The notes under the pieces are model-generated. The model was not told the origin of the DNA. It searched no databases and saw only the letters and a program-made list of their open reading frames with translations. The position numbers and the translations under genes are program-made. From contig NZ_CP027482.1 of assembly GCF_003443875.1 (NCBI RefSeq), positions 3,348,001 to 3,412,000 of the forward strand: 64,000 nucleotides of DNA. Reading direction: 5' to 3'. Of this stretch, positions 1 through 8,087 are shown in pieces; position 1 is the stretch's first letter; the number at the start of each line of letters is the position of its first letter. The DNA comes from Aeromicrobium sp. A1-2 (GTDB lineage Bacteria; Actinomycetota; Actinomycetes; Propionibacteriales; Nocardioidaceae).

Positions 1-2
1 AT

Positions 3-326
3 GCGCCTCTGCTGGACCTGTGGTTGTTCAGCACCGGTCCGATCTCCGAGGCTGACAGCAAGGCCGCCCAGGTGCCATCGGCCGACGCGATGGTGGCGGA
101 CGGGCTGGCCGTGGACCACCAGGTCTTCGGCGGCCGGCTCGACACCTCGCTGCTCGGCTGGGCAGAGCGGGCGGCGGTCAGGGCCGTGCACGCCCTGCCC
201 GGCGATCATCGCGACTGGGACCAGGTCGACGACTGGGCCCGGCGCATCGCCGGGCAGCTCGCGGCGGTTCCAGAGCGCCAGAACGCTCCCCGCGGCTCGG
301 GCCACCGAGGCGCAAGCGGCGAGTAG
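3..326 (+). CDS. flavodoxin domain protein, C-terminal part
   Basis: This is the 3' part of a gene that begins before the window. The readable frame starts at base 3 and gives about 107 residues ending at TAG 324-326. The opening residues LLDLWLFSTGPI resemble the late beta-strand of the flavodoxin-like proteins related to HemG-type protoporphyrinogen oxidase, where a W-x-F-S-(S/T)-G-P segment is typical. Those proteins bind FMN and carry electrons or work in stress-related redox reactions. The FMN-binding N-terminus is outside the window, so the call rests on this segment only. It is convergent with the DUF1003 gene with no spacer. Its position beside the cyd block fits a redox role, but that is inference. 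Confidence 0.5.
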   Translation, partial: APLLDLWLFSTGPISEADSKAAQVPSADAMVADGLAVDHQVFGGRLDTSLLGWAERAAVRAVHALPGDHRDWDQVDDWARRIAGQLAAVPERQNAPRGSGHRGASGE

Positions 327-740
327 TCACCCCTCGGAGGCGAGAGCTCGCCGGTGCAGCTCGGTCGTCATGGCGTGGATCGCGCGGGTGAGATCGGTGT
401 TGGTCTCGAGCTCGAGCTCCTGCGTGACGAAGTCGTGATCGGCCTTGGCGAGCTGGAATGACGACTGCCGGTTCTGCCCGATCAGGACGAACGTCGACAG
501 GAAGATCGCCTCGAGCGACACGACCAGCGTCAGGCTCGGCCACGGCGACGTCTCGACGAACAGCATCCACGCCGCGAAGACCGCAGCATGGATGTAGACG
601 AACACCATCGAGCCGGCGAACGTCGTGATGGCATCGGCCACCCGGAGCTGGACCTGCTGGGCACGGACTTCCCGATACGCCGCAACGACGGGGTGTGTGA
701 CCCGGCCCTCCCGTCTGCCGGGTCGACCGGGGACGGTCAC
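327..740 (-). CDS. DUF1003 family membrane protein
   Basis: A 137-residue protein. The first part has no clear fold. A central stretch of about 50 residues contains two hydrophobic helices (FAGSMVFVYIHAAVFAAWML and SLEAIFLSTFVLIGQN), followed by a charged C-terminus (KADHDFVTQELELETNTD). This is the pattern of DUF1003 proteins, which are membrane proteins of unknown function. The start is the GTG at 738-740, because it overlaps the TGA of the split-barrel gene upstream in a GTGA junction, which suggests translational coupling. The alternative reading begins 13 codons later but has no start codon there. It is the last gene of the cyd-direction run. Confidence 0.7.
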   Translation of the reverse strand: MTVPGRPGRREGRVTHPVVAAYREVRAQQVQLRVADAITTFAGSMVFVYIHAAVFAAWMLFVETSPWPSLTLVVSLEAIFLSTFVLIGQNRQSSFQLAKADHDFVTQELELETNTDLTRAIHAMTTELHRRALASEG

Positions 741-1168
741 GCCGTGTTTCCCGACACGCGTCGCCCGGCGATCGAGTCGGCCGTGATCCGGATGACCAGG
801 GGACGTACCCCGCCGGCCCAGGGTCGGAGCCGGGAGTGACCGAGCACCTTGTTGATCGTCGCGCGGTCCTCGACCTCGGCGGCGGGGCCCCGCACGGTGA
901 CGTTCCACCCCTGCCGGAAGACATCGTGATGATCCACCCCGAACGCGACGTCGTCGTGCCCGCGGGCCAGGGCGGACAGCACCCGACCGGGCTCGGTACG
1001 GAAGTACACGGCACCGTCCAGATAGGCGAAGTTGACCGGGATGAGCTGCTGCCCCTCGTCGTTCACGAAGGCGACTCGTCCCACGGTCGTCGTCGTCAGG
1101 AGCTGTCGGCACTGCTCCTCGTCGATCGGGACGAGGGTCGCGCGCGGTTGGTCGTCTGAGGTGGTCAT
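737..1168 (-). CDS. pyridoxamine 5'-phosphate oxidase-like split-barrel protein
   Basis: A 143-residue protein of the PNPOx-like flavin-binding split barrel. The order CRQLLTTTTVGRVAFVNDEG, then IPVNFAYLDGAVYFRTEPG, then VAFGVDHHD matches small actinobacterial members that bind FMN, F420 or heme. It is too short to be the biosynthetic PdxH, so 'pyridoxamine oxidase' in its name should not be read as its reaction. A ribosome binding site GAGAGGGA lies about 9 nt before the ATG. It follows cydC by 51 nt and overlaps the DUF1003 gene by 4 nt, so it may be co-transcribed with the cytochrome bd genes. Small proteins of this family are common in hypoxia regulons of actinobacteria. Confidence 0.75.
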   Translation of the reverse strand: MTTSDDQPRATLVPIDEEQCRQLLTTTTVGRVAFVNDEGQQLIPVNFAYLDGAVYFRTEPGRVLSALARGHDDVAFGVDHHDVFRQGWNVTVRGPAAEVEDRATINKVLGHSRLRPWAGGVRPLVIRITADSIAGRRVSGNTA

Positions 1169-1219
1169 GTTGGGTCCCTCTCATGGTGTCTTGCGGCGGC
1201 CGGTGTGGACCGTCATGTC

Positions 1220-2833
1220 CTAAGCGTGCGCCACGACCCGTTCACGGGTCACGGGATGCGGGTCCGGCGAGGCTCCAGCGAGGTTGATCACCCGGTCACA
1301 CCGATCGAGCGCCAGCCCGGAGTGCGAGATGACCAGCACCGCGTGGTCGCGGGCCAGCCCGACGATGTCGTCAAGCAGAGCCGCAGCCGTTGACGGGTCG
1401 AGATGCTCAGTGGGCTCGTCCAGGATGATGACATCCCGGCGGGCAAGCAGGAGCCTGGCGATCGAGAGTCGTTGCCGTTCGCCGCCGCTCAGCTCGCCGC
1501 CGTGCTCACCGACGGGTGTGTCCAGGCCTTCGGGCAGTCCGCGGACGAAGGCCGCCAGACCGGCGCGGTCCAGCGCCGCGAGCAGGGCCGTCTCATCGGC
1601 GGCAGGATCCGCGATACGGAGGTTCTCGCGGATCGTGGTGTCGAAGACGGTGTCGTCCTGGCCGGACATTCCGATGCGTGTGCGCACCGATGATCCGGAC
1701 AGGTCGGCGAGGTCGGTGCCGCCGAGGCGGATCGAACCGCCTCGACTTTCGACCAGCTTCAGCAGGGTCATGGCCAGCGTGCTCTTGCCGGCTCCGCTGG
1801 AGCCGGTGATGCCGAGCAGGTCACCGCGACGCAGCTCGAATGAGATCGGAGCGGTGATCGACCGGTCCCACCCGACCACGAGGTCGTTGACCGACAGCAC
1901 GCTCGACTCCGGCAGCGGATGCGGACCCGTGGGCTCGTCGACCGGGGTCGGCACGGTGCTGAGCTCGTGGAGCCTGCGCTCCGCGGCCTCGACGTCCGGG
2001 CGCAGCCGCTCTGCCTCCGCGAGTGACTCCAACGGCTCGATCAGCGCGACCGGAGCCAGCAGGAGGACCCCGACCATGACCGAGGGGGCGCCGGTCGCGA
2101 CCAGGCCGAGGGCCAGGAGTGACACACCCGTGGATGCCAGCACGAACGCCGTTCCGAGCCCGCTGACCCACGCGGCCGCGCGCTGGGTCTGAGCCAGCGC
2201 GTCGATCGTGCGGTGCTGCTCCGGGCAGGTGTCAGGTGTGATGCCGTATGCGACAAGATCGCGGGATGCCATGACGAAGGCCGAGGCATCGGCCGACATC
2301 GTGCCGCGAAGACCGGCACTCGCGTCAACGCGACCGCGACCCGCGCCGAGACGCAGGAACGCGAAGCAGGCGAGCACGTGGAGCGCGACGATCAGACCGG
2401 CGGCGGGCCGGACGAGCGTCGCCAACAGCACGACCGCCGCGGTCGACACGAAGGCGTACGTCCACGGCAGGCGGAGGCGCAGGAGCCTGTCCTGGCCGGA
2501 CTCGACATCGCCGACGATACGGCTGATGAGGTCGCCGCGACGCTGCCGATCCAGGCCGAAGGGTGCGACCCGGTCCAGATCGCGGTAGGTGCGGACTCGC
2601 TGGTCCGTCGTAGCGGCGAGCGCCACGTCGTGCGTCAGGAGACGCTCTCCGTAGTGAAAGACCGCCCGGCCGACGCCGAAGAACCGGACCGAGACGATCG
2701 CGACCATCAGGTAGAGCACGGGAGGGTGCTGGGCCGCGCGGACGATGAGCCACGCCGAGGTCAGCAGCAGCCCGATCGAGGACAGCTGGGCGGCGACGCC
2801 CAGGGTCGCGCCGGCGACGAGCCGGCGCCTCAT
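1220..2833 (-). CDS. cydC: thiol reductant ABC exporter subunit CydC
   Basis: A 537-residue half-transporter. Residues 1 to about 290 are the membrane domain. The nucleotide-binding domain has Walker A GSSGAGKST near residue 344, signature LSGGERQRL and Walker B IILDEPTEHLD. CydDC exports cysteine and glutathione-type reductants to the periplasm side and is needed to assemble cytochrome bd. The ATG at 2831-2833 overlaps the stop of cydD in ATGA, so the two subunits should be made together. The order cydA-cydB-cydD-cydC is the usual actinobacterial one. The alternative, a generic lipid or multidrug exporter, is made unlikely by this context. Confidence 0.92.
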   Translation of the reverse strand: MRRRLVAGATLGVAAQLSSIGLLLTSAWLIVRAAQHPPVLYLMVAIVSVRFFGVGRAVFHYGERLLTHDVALAATTDQRVRTYRDLDRVAPFGLDRQRRGDLISRIVGDVESGQDRLLRLRLPWTYAFVSTAAVVLLATLVRPAAGLIVALHVLACFAFLRLGAGRGRVDASAGLRGTMSADASAFVMASRDLVAYGITPDTCPEQHRTIDALAQTQRAAAWVSGLGTAFVLASTGVSLLALGLVATGAPSVMVGVLLLAPVALIEPLESLAEAERLRPDVEAAERRLHELSTVPTPVDEPTGPHPLPESSVLSVNDLVVGWDRSITAPISFELRRGDLLGITGSSGAGKSTLAMTLLKLVESRGGSIRLGGTDLADLSGSSVRTRIGMSGQDDTVFDTTIRENLRIADPAADETALLAALDRAGLAAFVRGLPEGLDTPVGEHGGELSGGERQRLSIARLLLARRDVIILDEPTEHLDPSTAAALLDDIVGLARDHAVLVISHSGLALDRCDRVINLAGASPDPHPVTRERVVAHA

Positions 2834-4449
2834 GCCGGCACGATCGTCCTGGCGGTCAGCATGATCTGCCGATCGGCGGCCATGATGGTCTCGGCCCGAT
2901 GGGCGACCACCACGACGGTGACGTCCAGCGCACGCAGGGTGTCCAGGACCAGCGCCTCCCGGTCGTGGTCCAGTCCGGCTGTGGGCTCGTCGAGGAGCAT
3001 CAGCGTGGCGGTGCCGCGGCGTACCCGGAGCAGGGCGCGCGCGATCGCGATGCGACGGCGCTCTCCGGCCGAGACGTCAGTGGCGGACTCGCTGAGCCAT
3101 CTGGCCGGCACGAGGTCGGTCGCGCCGGCGTCGCGGAGCGCATCCGCGACATCCTTCGCGGTCGCCGCGGCGCACCCCATGCGGACGTTGTCGGTGACGG
3201 TCCCTTCGATCAGGCTCGGGAGCTGAGGAACCCAGGCGATCGTGCTCCTCCATCGTTCGGGATCGACATCGGTCAGCTCGATCTCGCCCAGCAGGACCCG
3301 GCCGGAGGTCGGCACGACGAAACCCATCAGCAGGTCCAGCAGGGTCGACTTGCCGGCGCCGGACGCGCCCGTGATGGCCACGAACTCGCCGGGGAGGATC
3401 GACTCGTCGTCGATCGTCAGCGCGGGTGTCGTGCGCCCGGGGTACGAGCAGACGACCTGGTCGAACCGCAGCCCGGTGGGCCCCAGCGGGGGAGAGTCCA
3501 GCGCGCCGGTGTGGCGGTCGTGATCGAGCAGGTCGAGTGCCTCGCGAACGGCATCAGCGCCCTCGGCGCTGTCGTGGAACATCGCGCCGAGACGTCGGAT
3601 CGGGAGGTAGGCCTCGGGAGCCAGGAGCAGCACGATGAGCGCGCGCTCCAGCGACATCCGGTCATCGACGACCCGCAGGCCGACACTCACCGCGACCAGG
3701 GCCACCGACAGGGTGCCGACGAGCTCGAGGACCAGCGACGACAGGAAGGCGACCCGCAGCGACCGGAGCGTGGCCCGTCGGTGGCGTTCGCCGACGAGGT
3801 GCAGGCCCTCAACCTGCGAGCGGCCGAAAATCTTGAGCATCACGAGCCCGTCGAGGACGTTGGCGAAGTGCTGCCCCAGGCGCTGGAGGGCCGACCAGCG
3901 TCGGTCCAGCAGGTCTCGGGTGAGCAGCCCGACCAGGATCATGAAGACGATGCTGAGCGGCAGACTGAGGCCGATGATGAGTGCCGACAGGGGGTCGACC
4001 ACCAGGACCGCGATGATCACGAGGGCCGGCACGATCGAGGCGAGGATCGTCTGGGGCAGGAACCGGCCAACGTAGCCGTCGAAGGCATCGAGTCCGGGGC
4101 CCAGGAGGTTCACGACCCGTGAGCTGCGCGGCGGGGGACCGAGCCGGCGCGGGTCCAACAGGTCGTCGATGATCTCGTGCCGCAGCTCGGCCTTGACCGT
4201 CGCCGCGGCGCGCGCGGCCACGACCGAGTGCCACCACTGGAGCCCGGCTCGCAGCCCGAGACAGACTGCGACGGCGGCGGCCGAGCTGGCGGCAGGCGCG
4301 GCGACGAACAGCTGGGCCACGGCGTGGGCGATCGCCAGGGCCTGCGCGATGATGACCAGCGCGGTGGCCAGCCCGATCGCGACACCCAGCACCAGGTAGC
4401 GGCGCACGCTGCGCGATCGGCGCACCAGCCGCGGGTCGGGGGGCTTCAC
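2830..4449 (-). CDS. cydD: thiol reductant ABC exporter subunit CydD
   Basis: A 539-residue half-transporter that pairs with CydC. It has several N-terminal membrane helices and a C-terminal ATPase with Walker A GASGAGKSTLL near residue 365 and Walker B LMLLDEPTAGLD. The signature reads VSAGERRRIAIARAL, so the usual LSGGE is VSAGE. This degenerate form is seen in some CydD proteins and may make one ATP site less active. The start is the GTG at 4447-4449, overlapping the TGA of cydB in GTGA. It is the third gene of the cydABDC run. Function is assigned from family and operon position. Confidence 0.92.
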   Translation of the reverse strand: MKPPDPRLVRRSRSVRRYLVLGVAIGLATALVIIAQALAIAHAVAQLFVAAPAASSAAAVAVCLGLRAGLQWWHSVVAARAAATVKAELRHEIIDDLLDPRRLGPPPRSSRVVNLLGPGLDAFDGYVGRFLPQTILASIVPALVIIAVLVVDPLSALIIGLSLPLSIVFMILVGLLTRDLLDRRWSALQRLGQHFANVLDGLVMLKIFGRSQVEGLHLVGERHRRATLRSLRVAFLSSLVLELVGTLSVALVAVSVGLRVVDDRMSLERALIVLLLAPEAYLPIRRLGAMFHDSAEGADAVREALDLLDHDRHTGALDSPPLGPTGLRFDQVVCSYPGRTTPALTIDDESILPGEFVAITGASGAGKSTLLDLLMGFVVPTSGRVLLGEIELTDVDPERWRSTIAWVPQLPSLIEGTVTDNVRMGCAAATAKDVADALRDAGATDLVPARWLSESATDVSAGERRRIAIARALLRVRRGTATLMLLDEPTAGLDHDREALVLDTLRALDVTVVVVAHRAETIMAADRQIMLTARTIVPA

Positions 4450-5456
4450 GACGCGAGGACCTCAGTCGGGATGTGCTGGACGCCGATGCGCTTGCGGAAC
4501 ACCCAGTACGACCACGACTGGTACATCAGCACGATCGGGGTGAACACCACGGCGACCCACGACATGATGACGAGTGTGTAGTGCGTCGACGCGGCATTGG
4601 TCGTCGTCAGGTTGAAGGCGCTGTCGATCGAGGACGGCATGACATCGGGGAACAGGCCCACGAACAGCATGATGGTCAGGAGGCCGATCGTGGTGGCTGT
4701 GGCCGCGAACGCGTAGCCCTCGCGGCCGGTCGTCGCGATCAGGAGCGCGGCGACGAAGGCCGCTGCGGTCAGTCCGCCGAACAGCCAGACGAGTGCTTCG
4801 CCCTGGTCGATGCCGGTCCAGACGATGAACGAGACCGCGAGCACCGCGGCCACGGCGCCGACCCGCAGTCCGAGGGCTGTCGCCCGGAGACGGATCTCAC
4901 CCTCGGTCTTGAGGGCGACGAACAGGCAGCCGTGGACCAGGAAGACCGTCAGGGTGACCAGACCACCGAGCAGGGCGTAGGGGTTGAGCAGGTCGAAGAA
5001 CGAACCGACGAACTCCTTGTCCGCGTCGATCGGGACACCGCGCACGATGTTGGCCAGCGCGACACCCCACAGGAGGGCCGGGACGGTCGAGCTGACGATG
5101 ATCGCGATGTCCCAGCGTCGCCGCCACTGCGTGCCGGTGCGCTTGCCGCGGAACTCGAAGGCCACGGCGCGCACGATGAGGGCCATGAGGATCAGGAACA
5201 GCGGGAGGTAGAAGCCGCTGAACAGTGTTGCGTACCACTCGGGGAACGCAGCGAACGTGGCGCCGCCGGCGACGAGGAGCCAGACCTCGTTGCCGTCCCA
5301 GAGCGGCCCGATCGTGTTGATCAGGACCCGTCGTTCCTTGTCGTTGCGGGCGAGCAGGCCGACCAGCATCCCGACGCCGAAGTCGAATCCCTCGAGGACG
5401 AGATAGCCGATCCACAGGATCGAGATGAGGATGAACCAGAAGGTGGTGAGCTCCAT
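4446..5456 (-). CDS. cydB: cytochrome bd ubiquinol oxidase subunit II
   Basis: A 336-residue multi-pass membrane protein starting MELTTFWFILISILWIGYLV, followed by LEGFDFGVGML, the conserved first helix of CydB. It also carries GPLWDGNEVWLLVAGGATFAAFP, where the Trp-Asp-Gly-Asn-Glu-Val-Trp run is highly characteristic. CydB forms the structural partner of CydA in the high-affinity, non-proton-pumping quinol oxidase used at low oxygen. It lies 13 nt after cydA, and its stop overlaps the GTG of cydD. Length is normal for the family. Confidence 0.95.
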   Translation of the reverse strand: MELTTFWFILISILWIGYLVLEGFDFGVGMLVGLLARNDKERRVLINTIGPLWDGNEVWLLVAGGATFAAFPEWYATLFSGFYLPLFLILMALIVRAVAFEFRGKRTGTQWRRRWDIAIIVSSTVPALLWGVALANIVRGVPIDADKEFVGSFFDLLNPYALLGGLVTLTVFLVHGCLFVALKTEGEIRLRATALGLRVGAVAAVLAVSFIVWTGIDQGEALVWLFGGLTAAAFVAALLIATTGREGYAFAATATTIGLLTIMLFVGLFPDVMPSSIDSAFNLTTTNAASTHYTLVIMSWVAVVFTPIVLMYQSWSYWVFRKRIGVQHIPTEVLAS

Positions 5457-5469
5457 GAGCAGATCCGTT

Positions 5470-6870
5470 TCAGTAGGCGAACGCGAGAGGTGCGTCAGCG
5501 TCGTCGGGGTCGGGGGCCGGGGCGATGGACGGCAGTCCGGCGCGGATGTACGTCAGGAGCAGCTTGACCTCGATGACCGCGAGCACGCCGTAGAGCAGGG
5601 TGAAGCCGATCAGGGAGGTCAGCACCTCGGCAGTTGTCGTGCCGGGCGAGACTCCTGCCGCGGTGGGCATCAGGCCGAAGACCGCCCACGGCTGGCGGGC
5701 CATCTCGGTGAAGATCCAGCCGAACGAGTTGCCGACCAGAGGCAGCAGAGGCAGCACGATCGCGGTGCGGAGCATCCACTTCCCCTTCGGGAGCCGGTCC
5801 CGGCGGGTCGCCCACAGCATCCAGAGGGCAGCCGCCGCGGCGATCCCGCCGACCGTCATCATGAGCCGGAACGTCCAGTAGGCCACCGGGATGTTGGGCG
5901 AGTAGTCACCGGGACCGTAGGTCTGCTCGTACTCGGCCTGGAGGGAGTCGATGCCCTTGACCTCGCCGTCGAACGTTCCCGTGCCGAGGAAGGACAGGAG
6001 CCGAGGGACCTCGAGCTTGTAGACCTCTTTGGACCCGTCCAGGGTGCCGAGGGTCAGCAGCGAGAACGGCGCGGGCTGGGAGGTCGTGTAGAGCCCCTCG
6101 GCCGCGGCCATCTTCATGGGCTGGACCTCGGTCATGACCTTGCCCTGGAAGTCGCCCGAGATGGTGGTTCCTATCCCGGCGACCAGCAGCGTCACGGCAC
6201 CGAGCCGGAACGCCGTACGGAAGGCGTCGACGTCGCGGTCGGGGTTGCGGATGATGTGCCACATCGCGATGCCGGCCATGAAGGCGCCGCCGACCATGAA
6301 GCACGCGAAGATCTGGTGGGGGAACGTGGACAGCAGGACCTTGTTGGTCAGCACCGCGCCGAAGTCGGTCAGCTCGGCGCGCCCCTTGGCGGCGTTGAAG
6401 GTGTAGCCGACCGGGTTCTGCATGAACGAGTTGGCCGCAAGGATGAAGTACGCCGACAGGATCGTGCCGATCGCGGCGATCCAGATCGTGGCGAGGTGCA
6501 GGCCGGGCTTGAGCCGATCCCAGCCGAAGATCCACAGCCCGAGGAAGGTCGACTCCAGGAAGAACGCCAGGAGACCCTCGATCGCCAGGGGTGCGCCGAA
6601 GATGTCGCCGACGAAACGGGAGTAGTCACTCCAGTTCATCCCGAACTGGAACTCCTGGACGATGCCGGTCGCGACGCCCATCGCGAAGTTGATCAGGAAA
6701 AGCTTCCCGAAGAACTTGGTGAGCCGGAGGTACTTCTCGTTGCCGGTGCGCCACCACGCGGTCTGCAGGCCGGCGACGAGGAACGAGAGTCCGATCGTGA
6801 CCGGGACGAAGAAGAAGTGGTAAACCGTGACGATGCCGAACTGCCACCGTGCGATGTCGAGCGCTTCCAT
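5470..6870 (-). CDS. cydA: cytochrome bd ubiquinol oxidase subunit I
   Basis: A 466-residue multi-helix membrane protein that carries the hemes and oxidises quinol while reducing oxygen to water. The N-terminus MEALDIARWQFG leads into YHFFFVP with the heme-ligand His near residue 18. FQFGMNWSDYSRFVGDIFG and the AMWHIIR segment (the second heme His) are also present. The Q-loop contains PMKMAAAEG and is of the short type. The ATG is preceded by GGAGAA. It is the first gene of cydABDC. The 300-nt region upstream carries a perfect GGGAC-N4-GTCCC palindrome (7044-7057), so oxygen- or redox-linked control by a DosR-type regulator is plausible. Confidence 0.96.
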   Translation of the reverse strand: MEALDIARWQFGIVTVYHFFFVPVTIGLSFLVAGLQTAWWRTGNEKYLRLTKFFGKLFLINFAMGVATGIVQEFQFGMNWSDYSRFVGDIFGAPLAIEGLLAFFLESTFLGLWIFGWDRLKPGLHLATIWIAAIGTILSAYFILAANSFMQNPVGYTFNAAKGRAELTDFGAVLTNKVLLSTFPHQIFACFMVGGAFMAGIAMWHIIRNPDRDVDAFRTAFRLGAVTLLVAGIGTTISGDFQGKVMTEVQPMKMAAAEGLYTTSQPAPFSLLTLGTLDGSKEVYKLEVPRLLSFLGTGTFDGEVKGIDSLQAEYEQTYGPGDYSPNIPVAYWTFRLMMTVGGIAAAAALWMLWATRRDRLPKGKWMLRTAIVLPLLPLVGNSFGWIFTEMARQPWAVFGLMPTAAGVSPGTTTAEVLTSLIGFTLLYGVLAVIEVKLLLTYIRAGLPSIAPAPDPDDADAPLAFAY

Positions 6871-7040
6871 GTGTTCTCCGGCCTACCGATCGAGTGACCG
6901 CCGCGGCCGATGCCGGGGCGGACTCGCCGGACGGAAGGATCTGGGGAGCGTGTGCGAGGGGATAGCACGCCGCCCGACGAGCTGCTGGTCCCAGCCTCGC
7001 GGGCATTGACAGGCCGGCCCACGGCCGTTCAGCACCAGCC

Positions 7041-7060
7041 AGTGGGACCAAAGTCCCAAA
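7041..7060. promoter_or_regulatory. DosR/DevR-like palindrome between cydA and DoxX gene
   Basis: The core at 7044-7057 is GGGACCAAAGTCCC, a perfect GGGAC-N4-GTCCC palindrome followed by AAA. It fits the published mycobacterial DosR (DevR) box, whose core is GGGACTWWAGTCCC. It sits in the 308-nt gap between cydA (minus strand) and the DoxX-like gene (plus strand), so one site could serve both. No dosR or dosS gene is inside the window. Confidence 0.6.
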
Positions 7061-7082
7061 GTTCGCCATGCTGGTGACCGCA

Positions 7083-7096
7083 GGGACCTAGGGCCC
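7083..7096. promoter_or_regulatory. second, weaker DosR-like site
   Basis: GGGACCTAGGGCCC has one good half-site (GGGAC) and one imperfect half (GGCCC instead of GTCCC). It lies 39 bp, close to four helical turns, from the first palindrome. That phasing is compatible with cooperative binding, as at mycobacterial DosR promoters with two boxes. The rest of the 6871-7178 gap shows no gene. Confidence 0.4.
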
Positions 7097-7178
7097 TCAC
7101 ATCGTGGTCGGTGGGCCCTGAATGCCTGTCACGATTGCGGCCATGCTCGGGACACCGACCACATCACGAGGAGTCACC

Positions 7179-7721
7179 ATGAGCGCCACCTTGGCAGCCA
7201 GCGAAACCCACCCCACATCCGTCCCGTCGGAGCCGGCGACCTCCCTGTCGCTCGTGCTCGGCGTGACCCGACTCGCGATGGGCTGGACGTTCCTCTGGCC
7301 CTTCCTCGACAAGACCTTCGGACTCGGCCACGAGACGGCATCGGCCGATGCGTGGGTCAACGGTGGCAGCCCGACCGCAGGTTTCCTCGGTCACGCCACC
7401 AAGGGCCCGTTCTCAGGCATGTACCAGGGCTTCGCAGGTCAGGCCTGGGCCGACTGGCTCTTCATGGTCGGCCTGCTCGGCATTGGCGTCGCGCTGATCC
7501 TCGGAGTCGCGACCCGCGCCGCCGCCGCCGCAGGTGCGCTCCTACTGGTCCTGATGTGGACCGCGGTCCTGCCGCCGGAGAACAACATCTTCCTGGACGA
7601 CCACCTGATCTACGCCCTGATCCTCGCGATCCTGGCGCTGACCGGCGCTGGCCGCATGCTGGGCCTCGGCGCAATGTGGGACAAGCTCCCCGTGGTCAAG
7701 GACCACGCAGTCCTGCGCTGA
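7179..7721 (+). CDS. DoxX/DoxD-like membrane protein
   Basis: A 180-residue protein with about four hydrophobic segments. The start is the ATG at 7179, chosen because GAGGAGTCACC provides a good ribosome binding site; the longer reading from 7122 lacks one. The features TRLAMGWTFLWPFLDKTFGLG, FMVGLLGIGVALILGVATRAA and NNIFLDDHLIYALILAILAL resemble DoxX-type or thiosulfate:quinone oxidoreductase-like (DoxD) membrane proteins. Family members interact with the quinone pool or with redox stress complexes, but most are uncharacterised. Shared regulatory sites with cydA suggest a role in low-oxygen respiration or redox balance, which is inference. A strong terminator follows. Confidence 0.65.
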   Translation: MSATLAASETHPTSVPSEPATSLSLVLGVTRLAMGWTFLWPFLDKTFGLGHETASADAWVNGGSPTAGFLGHATKGPFSGMYQGFAGQAWADWLFMVGLLGIGVALILGVATRAAAAAGALLLVLMWTAVLPPENNIFLDDHLIYALILAILALTGAGRMLGLGAMWDKLPVVKDHAVLR

Positions 7722-7742
7722 TCACGCATCAGCCGCAGGGCT

Positions 7743-7773
7743 GGCCCGGCGCCCTACGGGGAGCCGGGCCTTT
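7743..7773 (+). terminator. rho-independent terminator after DoxX gene
   Basis: The arms GGCCCGGC (7743-7750) and GCCGGGCC (7763-7770) are perfectly complementary. Inside the loop a short CCC/GGG pair extends the stem. TTT follows directly. It lies 22 nt after the DoxX stop codon. Confidence 0.75.
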
Positions 7774-7790
7774 GCGTGTCCGGTGACGGG

Positions 7791-8087
7791 TCAGGCCAAC
7801 CAGATCAACGCGCCGACGGTCGGCAGGAGCGAGACCCCCGACCACAGGGCCGAGAAGGGCCGTACGCCCAGGATCGCCCGCGTCGCGGCGCACACGATCA
7901 GGGCGATGACGGCGGACATGATCAGCAGCAGGATCGCATCGCCGTGGCGGCCCTGGTCGATCAGGACGTAGGAGACGCCGATCAGCCCGAGGACGCCGTG
8001 AATCGCGACGGCGAAGAAACCGATCGCGGTGACCCGGCGGCGCACGCGGTCGAGCGAGGCGTCCTTCGTCATCCCGTCGGCGGTCAT
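7791..8087 (-). CDS. small membrane protein of unknown function
   Basis: A 98-residue protein, not recognised as a named family. After a charged N-terminus (MTADGMTKDASLDRVRRRVT) it has three hydrophobic stretches: IGFFAVAIHGVLGLIGVSYV, AILLLIMSAVIALIVCAAT and LWSGVSLLPTVGALIWLA. This suggests three membrane helices. The ATG at 8085-8087 overlaps the stop of the MarR gene in ATGA, so it is translationally coupled to that regulator and probably part of its output. Inferred role: a membrane component of the response sensed by the regulator. Confidence 0.7.
   Translation of the reverse strand: MTADGMTKDASLDRVRRRVTAIGFFAVAIHGVLGLIGVSYVLIDQGRHGDAILLLIMSAVIALIVCAATRAILGVRPFSALWSGVSLLPTVGALIWLA

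Noticed and set aside
1191-1219. GGAC-N6-GTCC symmetry upstream of the PNPOx-like gene as a third DosR box
   Set aside because: The spacing between half-sites is 6 and not 4 as in the DosR box, and the outer bases do not match.
3417-4122. Long open frames of several hundred codons antisense to the cyd genes
   Set aside because: They are Arg/Asp/Gln-rich, without recognisable domains, and mirror the third-position GC bias of the cydD and cydC genes.
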